Assembly (NCBI GenBank): GCA_019118245.1
Contig: DWZJ01000018.1
Coordinates: 1 to 33,319, forward strand
Origin: Candidatus Oscillibacter excrementigallinarum
GTDB taxonomy: Bacteria > Bacillota > Clostridia > Oscillospirales > Oscillospiraceae
DNA length: 33,319 bases
Direction: 5' to 3'
The notes under the pieces were generated by a model that was not told the DNA's origin, did not search any database, and saw only the letters and a list, made by a program, of their open reading frames with translations. The position numbers and the translations under genes are program-made. Shown here piece by piece: positions 28,849 to 33,319 of the stretch (position 1 is the first letter of the stretch; each line of letters opens with the position of its first letter).

Positions 28849-29031
28849 ATGCCGCTCTCGCTGGGACAGGCAGGGGCCCTTCTGCTGGCGCTGGTGGTGA
28901 TCTTCGTGGTGGGACGCCTCTGGTTCGCCCTGGTGGAGACCGTGAAGGACGCCCTGGCCCGCCGGTTTTTCCCCAGAAAAGAAGAGCCCTGGCATCCGCT
29001 GCCGCCGGAGGAAAAAGAGCCCCGGGACTAG
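28849..29031 (+). CDS. Small single-span membrane protein
   Basis: A 60-residue protein with one hydrophobic segment (GALLLALVVIFVVGRLWFALV), then a basic patch (RRFFPRK) and an acidic, proline-rich tail. That arrangement puts the tail in the cytoplasm. The ATG follows GGGGGG. It is co-transcribed with the hypothetical gene before it. Function unknown. Confidence 0.75.
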   Translation: MPLSLGQAGALLLALVVIFVVGRLWFALVETVKDALARRFFPRKEEPWHPLPPEEKEPRD

Positions 29032-29038
29032 GTACCGT

Positions 29039-29067
29039 TTGACGGCGCCGCCTTCTTGCTGTATAAT
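29039..29067 (+). promoter_or_regulatory. Promoter of the cytidylate-kinase-like gene
   Basis: TTGACG (29039-29044), a 17-base spacer and a perfect TATAAT (29062-29067). Confidence 0.85.
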
Positions 29068-29095
29068 AGAGGCAACCAGGAGAGGAGGGTTCTCT

Positions 29096-29752
29096 ATGAA
29101 AACCATCATCACCATCGGCCGGCAGTTCGGCAGCGGCGGCAAGGAGATCGGCATCCGCGTGGCCAAGGAGCTGGGCATCCCCTTCTACGACAAGGAGCTG
29201 CTGCAGGAGGCCGCCAAGAAGAGCGGCCTGTGCGAGCAGATCTTTGAGAATTTTGACGAGCGGCCCAAGAGCCTTCTGTACTCCATCGCCATGGACTCCT
29301 ATATGTTCGCCCTGCCCGGCAGCGGCGTGGGGGACTCTCTGGAGCAGCAGGTGTATCTGGCCACCTTCAACACCATCCGCCACATCGCGGACCAGGGGCC
29401 CTGCGTCATCATCGGCCGCTGCGCGGACTACGCCCTGGCGGACTACCCCGACCACCTGAGCCTGTTCATCAGCGCCCCCATGGAGGTGCGGGTCCAGCGG
29501 GTGGCGGAGCGGCAGAACCTGACGCCGGAGAAGGCCCGCCAGCTGATCCTCAAGACCGACAAGCGGCGGGCGTCCTACTACGAATACTACTCCTCCAAGA
29601 AGTGGGGCAGCGTGGACAGCTATCACTTCTGCATCGACTCCAGCTACCTGGGGCTGGGCCGCACCGTGGAGCTGATCCAGACCCTGGTGGCCCACAAGGA
29701 GCATCCCATCCCCAGCCCCACGGAGGAGGATCCCACCCGGCCCAAGAAATAA
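29096..29752 (+). CDS. Cytidylate kinase-like family protein
   Basis: A 218-residue P-loop protein. The N-terminal ITIGRQFGSGGKEIG (residues 5-19) is the altered Walker A of the cytidylate-kinase-2 family. ELGIPFYDKELL and VIIGRCADYAL are further family segments. The lid region has QRVAERQNLTPEKARQLILKTDKRRASYYEYY. These proteins are common in gut Clostridia beside or apart from the true Cmk. Their substrate is not well established, so the activity is only presumed to be nucleotide phosphorylation. The ATG follows GGAGAGGAGGG. It is monocistronic, with a bidirectional terminator after it. Confidence 0.88.
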   Translation: MKTIITIGRQFGSGGKEIGIRVAKELGIPFYDKELLQEAAKKSGLCEQIFENFDERPKSLLYSIAMDSYMFALPGSGVGDSLEQQVYLATFNTIRHIADQGPCVIIGRCADYALADYPDHLSLFISAPMEVRVQRVAERQNLTPEKARQLILKTDKRRASYYEYYSSKKWGSVDSYHFCIDSSYLGLGRTVELIQTLVAHKEHPIPSPTEEDPTRPKK

Positions 29753-29763
29753 GCGCAGAAAAA

Positions 29764-29789
29764 CAGCGGACCGCGTCAGCGGTCCGCTG
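29764..29789. terminator. Bidirectional terminator between the kinase-like and ModE-like genes
   Basis: An 11-bp stem (29764-29774 with 29779-29789) with a GTCA loop. The forward side has TTTG. The reverse side has GTTTTTC. One arm lies inside the last codons of the ModE-like gene. Confidence 0.8.
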
Positions 29790-30168
29790 CTTTGTTTCCG
29801 GACTGGTCCAGCTCCGGGTAAAACCGGAAGGCATTCTGGAATCGCTCCTGGGCGTAGGTCCCCACGTCGGCACAGTAGGCCTCGTAGGCCGCCAGCAGCC
29901 GCTCCGCCTCCGGCGTCAGCACCGCGCCGCCGCCGTGGGCCCCGCCGATGGTGGAGGAGAGCAGCTTGCAGCCAAACACGCCCTCCGCCGTGCGGATGAT
30001 GCGCCAGGCCTTGGAGTAGGCCATCTCCATGGACGCGGCCCCGGCCCGGAGGGAGCGGTGCTCCCGCACCCGCTGCAGCAGGGTGGCGATGCCGGGACCA
30101 AAGCAGCGCTGGTCGTCGTCGCTGTAAATCCGCAGCGTTACTTTCAGATGCAGCTCCTTGTGTGCCAT
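29776..30168 (-). CDS. Short ModE-type winged-helix regulator
   Basis: A 130-residue DNA-binding protein with the ModE N-terminal domain: LLQRVREHRSLRAGAASMEMAYSKAWRIIRTAE is the winged helix, and GGAHGGGAVLTPEAERLL is the hallmark after it. The molybdate-binding TOBE domains of full ModE are missing. It is therefore a one-domain form that may not sense molybdate itself. Short forms like this often sit near molybdenum enzymes, and here the hydroxylase genes end 2.3 kb away. GGAGG lies seven bases before the ATG. It is divergent from the Fe-S aldo/keto reductase and shares its promoter region. Confidence 0.85.
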   Translation of the reverse strand: MAHKELHLKVTLRIYSDDDQRCFGPGIATLLQRVREHRSLRAGAASMEMAYSKAWRIIRTAEGVFGCKLLSSTIGGAHGGGAVLTPEAERLLAAYEAYCADVGTYAQERFQNAFRFYPELDQSGNKAADR

Positions 30169-30215
30169 GGGGGCGCCTCCTCTGTCCGCCGGAGCGGCGG
30201 GTGATCTCTTTTTCT

Positions 30216-30243
30216 ATCATACCACATTGCTTTGGATTTGCAA
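30216..30243 (-). promoter_or_regulatory. Promoter of the ModE-like gene (shared -35)
   Basis: On the reverse strand TTGCAA (30238-30243), a 16-base spacer and TATGAT (30216-30221), with extended -10 TG. The -35 hexamer is a palindrome used also by the forward promoter. Confidence 0.65.
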
Positions 30244-30265
30244 ACCTGGAAAATTGTGATACAAT
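30238..30265 (+). promoter_or_regulatory. Promoter of the aldo/keto reductase gene (shared -35)
   Basis: TTGCAA (30238-30243), a 16-base spacer and TACAAT (30260-30265), with extended -10 TG. It mirrors the reverse promoter exactly in spacing around the same hexamer. Confidence 0.65.
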
Positions 30266-30365
30266 AACCCACAGGACAACGGCGCCCGGGCCCGGAACAT
30301 CCGGCGGCGGGACGACCGCGGAGGACCGGAGAACACCGCCCGCGGCACGAGAAGGAGACTTGCGC

Positions 30366-31397
30366 ATGGAGATCAAGAAGATCAGACTGGGAAGGACCGG
30401 CCTGCTGGTGACCAAGACGGCGTTCGGCGCGCTGCCCATCCAGCGGATCTCCAAGGCGGACGCAGTGAAGCTGGTCCGCCGGGCCTGCGAGTCCGGCATC
30501 AACTACTTCGACACCGCCAACGCCTATACCGACAGCGAAGAGAAGCTGGGCGAGGCCCTCCGCGACGTGCGGCGGCACGTGGTGATCTCCACCAAGAGCT
30601 CCGGCATGGACAAACAGACCGTCCAGGCCCACATCGAGGAGAGCCTGCGCCGGCTCCGGACCGACTACATCGACCTGTTCCAGTTCCACAACCCGGCGGT
30701 GCTGCCGGACATCAACGACCCGGACGGCCCCTTTGCCGCCGCGCTGGAGGCCAAGCAGAAGGGCTACATCCGCCACATCGGCATCACCAACCACCGGCTG
30801 AAGGTGGCCCATGCGGCCATCGAATCCGGAAACTTTGAGACGCTGCAGTTCCCCTTCTGCTACCTGGCCACGGAGAAGGACCTGGAGCTGGTGGAGCTGT
30901 GCCGGCAGCACGACATGGGCTTCATCGCCATGAAGGGCCTGTCCGGCGGACTGCTGAACAACGCCGAGGCCTGCTACGCCTTCATGCAGGAGCACCCGGA
31001 CGTGGTGCCCATCTGGGGCATCCAGCACGAGTGGGAGCTGGACCAGTGGCTGGACCTGACGGCCCGGGACCCCCGCATGACGCCGGAGCTCCAGGCGGTG
31101 ATCAACCACGACCGGCAGGAGCTCTCCGGGGACTTCTGCCGCTCCTGCGGGTACTGCCTGCCCTGCGCCGCCGGCATCGACATCCCCCAGGCGGCCCGGA
31201 TGGCCCAGCTGCTGCGCCGGGCGCCCTACAAGCCCTATCTGAGCGACGAATGGTATGCCAAGATGCACCAGATCGAGAACTGCATCCACTGCAACGCCTG
31301 CATGTCCCGCTGCCCCTACGGCCTGGACACCCCGGCCCTGCTGCAGCGGCAGCTGGCGGACTACGACGCGTTCTACGCCGCCCACCACAACGACTGA
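30366..31397 (+). CDS. Aldo/keto reductase with C-terminal ferredoxin-type Fe-S motifs
   Basis: A 343-residue protein. Residues 1-245 form an aldo/keto reductase barrel with the catalytic tetrad Asp49, Tyr54, Lys77 and His108 (YFDTANAYTDSE, ISTKSS, FQFHN). The C-terminal part adds cysteine motifs, CRSCGYCLPC near residue 258 and CIHCNACMSRCP near 306, able to hold two [4Fe-4S] clusters. Such fusions are common in anaerobes and may link carbonyl reduction to ferredoxin rather than only NAD(P)H. The substrate is unknown. The ATG follows AAGGAGAC. A leader of about 90 GC-rich bases lies between the promoter and the start. It is followed within 16 bases by the next gene. Confidence 0.9.
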   Translation: MEIKKIRLGRTGLLVTKTAFGALPIQRISKADAVKLVRRACESGINYFDTANAYTDSEEKLGEALRDVRRHVVISTKSSGMDKQTVQAHIEESLRRLRTDYIDLFQFHNPAVLPDINDPDGPFAAALEAKQKGYIRHIGITNHRLKVAHAAIESGNFETLQFPFCYLATEKDLELVELCRQHDMGFIAMKGLSGGLLNNAEACYAFMQEHPDVVPIWGIQHEWELDQWLDLTARDPRMTPELQAVINHDRQELSGDFCRSCGYCLPCAAGIDIPQAARMAQLLRRAPYKPYLSDEWYAKMHQIENCIHCNACMSRCPYGLDTPALLQRQLADYDAFYAAHHND

Positions 31398-31413
31398 AAA
31401 GGAGAGATCCCCC

Positions 31414-31851
31414 ATGCTGTTCCGCAACGACGAGGCCAGCTTACAGCTGGACATCGTGAATTATGAGTTCCCCTATGCCGACCCCGGCAGTGAGGACAGC
31501 CAGTGGCTGGTGCTCCGGGCCACCTGGCGCAGGGAGGACGGAGACGTGGTGAAGGACTCCAACAGCTGCCTCCAGACCTTCGAGCTCCAGAGCATGACCG
31601 CCGGGCTGAAGGTGGTGAAGGCCGGCATCCGGGACCTGTATGTCAGCGACTTCCAGGAGGATTTCTACTTTTCCCTGGGCGTCCGGGCCCTGGAGGACGG
31701 GACCTTTGAGGCGGCGGTGTCCTTCTACCTCCCCAACACCATGGACGGGGACGACACGGCGGAGCTCACCTGCCCCATGACGGCGGAGGAGCTGGGGACC
31801 CTGATCGACGAGCTGGACCGGCTCTGCGAGAAATTCCCGGAGCGGACCTGA
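31414..31851 (+). CDS. Conserved hypothetical protein (WapI-like immunity fold possible)
   Basis: A 145-residue acidic soluble protein, mostly predicted beta strands (LQLDIVNYEFPYAD, WLVLRATWRREDG, FEAAVSFYLP) with a C-terminal helix. It recalls Clostridial proteins labelled WapI-family immunity, but that memory is weak and no toxin gene is nearby, so no function is assigned. GGAGAGAT precedes the ATG. It lies 16 bases after the aldo/keto reductase gene and is likely co-transcribed with it. Confidence 0.8.
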   Translation: MLFRNDEASLQLDIVNYEFPYADPGSEDSQWLVLRATWRREDGDVVKDSNSCLQTFELQSMTAGLKVVKAGIRDLYVSDFQEDFYFSLGVRALEDGTFEAAVSFYLPNTMDGDDTAELTCPMTAEELGTLIDELDRLCEKFPERT

Positions 31852-31890
31852 GAAGGGCCGGACCCCCGGATGGAAAGAAGGTGAACAGGC

Positions 31891-32124
31891 ATGAATTACA
31901 AGACGAGCTATTGGCTCATGCGGATCCTGGGCATCGGCGGCATTCTGGTGATGCTGATCGGCGGCTTGACAAACCAGGTTGTGGTGGGCGGCATCGGTAT
32001 CGCCTGCGTGCTGGCGGGAACCCTCCAGATGAACTTCTTCTACCACTGCCCGCACTGCAAGCGGGACCTGCCCAAGCGGACCCTGCCCAAAACCTGCCCC
32101 TACTGCAAGACGCCTCTGGACTGA
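31891..32124 (+). CDS. Small membrane protein with zinc ribbon, copy 1
   Basis: A 77-residue protein with two hydrophobic segments (about residues 8-25 and 29-46), then a zinc-ribbon-like CPHCKRDLPKRTLPKTCPYC. The layout matches the next gene, although the cytoplasmic knuckle differs in sequence. The ATG follows GAAGGTGAAC. The two genes are 13 bases apart and look like an old tandem duplication. Function unknown. Confidence 0.8.
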   Translation: MNYKTSYWLMRILGIGGILVMLIGGLTNQVVVGGIGIACVLAGTLQMNFFYHCPHCKRDLPKRTLPKTCPYCKTPLD

Positions 32125-32137
32125 GAGGGGGACGGCT

Positions 32138-32371
32138 ATGGACTATTTCAAAAGCTATGTGCTGCTTTGGGTGGGGGCGATCACAGGGGGAGCCCTGGCA
32201 ACGGTCGGCGTGGGCCTGGAGATTCATTTGCTGCTGGGCCTAGGTTGTGTGGTCTTACTGGCGGCCCTGCTCCAGACGTGGCTGTTCTTCCGCTGCCCCA
32301 ACTGCGGCAGATACTGGAACACCTTCGGCATCCCCCACTACTGCCCCCACTGCGGGGAGTTCATCTGGTAA
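32138..32371 (+). CDS. Small membrane protein with zinc ribbon, copy 2
   Basis: A 77-residue paralogue of the preceding protein, equal in length: two hydrophobic segments, then FFRCPNCGRYWN and HYCPHCGEF with the four metal-binding cysteines. GAGAGGGGG lies upstream of the ATG. It is the last gene of the forward run. Proteins of this type may sense or bind zinc at the membrane, but no role is known to me. Confidence 0.8.
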   Translation: MDYFKSYVLLWVGAITGGALATVGVGLEIHLLLGLGCVVLLAALLQTWLFFRCPNCGRYWNTFGIPHYCPHCGEFIW

Positions 32372-32383
32372 AATGTTTCCATA

Positions 32384-32423
32384 ACAGCAAAACAAGGCCG
32401 CTCTGCATTTGCAGAGCGGCCTT
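32384..32423. terminator. Hairpin between the zinc-ribbon gene and pckA
   Basis: A perfect 13-bp stem (32394-32406 with 32411-32423) with an ATTT loop. On the reverse strand it is followed by GTTTTG, so it mainly serves pckA. The forward side has no T tract. The rest of the gap 32424-32508 shows nothing further. Confidence 0.75.
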
Positions 32424-32508
32424 GCGGCTGTGTCGCACAAGCGGCAGCCTGTTCGACAAGATCGGGGCGCCGCGGAAGCGGCACCCTGCGTGCGTTTCCG
32501 GCGGATGC

Positions 32509-33319
32509 TCAGACCTTGGGGCCGGCGGCCACCAGGGCCTTGCCCGCCTCGTTGGTGGTGTACTTGGCAAAGTTCTTGATGAAGCGGGAGGCCAGATCCC
32601 TGGCCTTGGCGTCCCATTCGCCGGGGTCGGCGTAGGTGTCACGGGGATCCAGGATGCCGGTGTCCACGCCCTCCAGCTGGGTGGGGACCTCCAGGCCGAA
32701 GTAGGGGATGGTCTTGGTGGGGGCCTTGCTGATGGCGCCGTTGAGGATGGCGTCGATGATGCCCCGGGTGTCCTTGATGGAGATGCGCTTGCCGGTGCCG
32801 TTCCAGCCGGTGTTCACCAGGTAGGCCCTGGCGCCGGACTTCTGCATCTTCTTCACCAGCTCCTCACCGTACTTGGTGGGGTGCAGCTCCAGGAAAGCCT
32901 GGCCGAAGCAGGCGGAGAAGGTGGGGGTGGGCTCGGTGATGCCCCGCTCGGTGCCGGCCAGCTTGGAGGTGAAGCCGGACAGGAAGTAATACTGGGTCTG
33001 CTCCGGGGTCAGGATGGACACGGGGGGCAGCACGCCGAAGGCGTCGGCAGACAGGAAGATCACGTTCTTGGCGTCGGGGCCGGCGGACACGGGGCGCACG
33101 ATCTTCTCGATGTGGTCGATGGGGTAGGAGACGCGGGTGTTCTCGGTGACGGAGTCGTCCGCGAAGTCGCAGTGGCCGTTCTCGTCCACGGTGACGTTCT
33201 CCAGCAGGGCGTTGCGCTTGATGGCGTTGTAGATGTCAGGCTCGGCCTCCTTGTCCAGGTTGATGACCTTGGCGTAGCAGCCGCCCTCAAAGTTGAACAC
33301 ACCGTTGTCGTCCCAGCCG
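32509..33319 (-). CDS. pckA: Phosphoenolpyruvate carboxykinase (ATP), C-terminal half
   Basis: Interconverts oxaloacetate plus ATP with PEP, CO2 and ADP. In rumen and gut anaerobes it often fixes CO2 toward succinate. The visible 270 residues begin at [17 protein letters not shown], just past the GDDEH part, and run to the C terminus. They include [40 protein letters not shown] and [17 protein letters not shown]. The sequence follows E. coli PckA closely with no gap. The nucleotide P-loop and start codon lie beyond the right edge. There is no sign of damage. Confidence 0.96.
   Translation of the reverse strand, partial: GWDDNGVFNFEGGCYAKVINLDKEAEPDIYNAIKRNALLENVTVDENGHCDFADDSVTENTRVSYPIDHIEKIVRPVSAGPDAKNVIFLSADAFGVLPPVSILTPEQTQYYFLSGFTSKLAGTERGITEPTPTFSACFGQAFLELHPTKYGEELVKKMQKSGARAYLVNTGWNGTGKRISIKDTRGIIDAILNGAISKAPTKTIPYFGLEVPTQLEGVDTGILDPRDTYADPGEWDAKARDLASRFIKNFAKYTTNEAGKALVAAGPKV

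Noticed and set aside
31414-31851. A toxin-immunity system centred on the WapI-like protein.
   Set aside because: No toxin, Rhs repeat or secretion gene is nearby, and the family resemblance is from memory only.

Overview
The window reads as chromosomal DNA of a high-GC, strictly anaerobic member of the Clostridia, most like the Oscillospiraceae (Flavonifractor/Lawsonibacter-type). The signs are a very strong G/C preference at third codon positions, a lysine riboswitch ahead of an acetyl-type diaminopimelate operon, pyruvate:ferredoxin oxidoreductase, ATP-dependent PEP carboxykinase, a ferredoxin-type aldo/keto reductase, and sigma-A promoters with AGGAGG-type ribosome sites. The genus assignment is inference. 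No tRNA, rRNA, CRISPR array or transposase gene was seen.

Layout. (1) 1-3087: lysine/meso-diaminopimelate synthesis. A truncated M20 deacetylase points left, and a riboswitch-controlled dapA-dapB-dapH operon points right. (2) 3143-4152: a lone ComEC-like metallo-beta-lactamase-fold protein. (3) 4220-13452: a sugar-acid-type catabolic region. It has a DapA-like aldolase, a GntP permease, two IlvD/Edd dehydratases reading away from each other, an SDR dehydrogenase and an HpcH/HpaI aldolase. An AT-rich insertion with 24-bp perfect terminal inverted repeats (about 5257-5943), carrying one small lipoprotein gene, sits between the two aldolase genes. (4) 13664-17209: a full-length pyruvate:ferredoxin oxidoreductase that could consume pyruvate made by the aldolases. 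(5) 17477-18952: four tightly packed small genes that look like an orphan phage-type lysis cassette, ending in an M15 peptidase with an SLH domain. (6) 19065-20073: a small unknown gene and thiamine pyrophosphokinase. (7) 20211-27465: molybdenum hydroxylases. A fused [2Fe-2S]+Mo enzyme and a three-subunit XdhA-B-C set flank a reverse-strand mocA-DUF1905 pair. (8) 27595-32371: a TetR regulator, small unknowns, a cytidylate-kinase-like protein, a short ModE-type regulator divergent from an Fe-S aldo/keto reductase, and two tandem paralogous membrane zinc-ribbon proteins. (9) 32509-33319: the 3' part of pckA, running off the right edge.

The themes fit together as anaerobic carbon flow (sugar acids to pyruvate to acetyl-CoA, with PEPCK) plus molybdenum-dependent hydroxylation, probably of purines. 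The less ordinary signals are: the cargo-carrying inverted-repeat element just upstream of an aldolase promoter; a set of four complementary 9-mers that can form alternative hairpins between two catabolic genes; a divergent promoter pair that appears to share one palindromic -35 hexamer; palindromes placed exactly on or beside promoters; and a DUF1905 gene coupled to mocA. All functional calls rest on reading motifs by eye. No database search was run.
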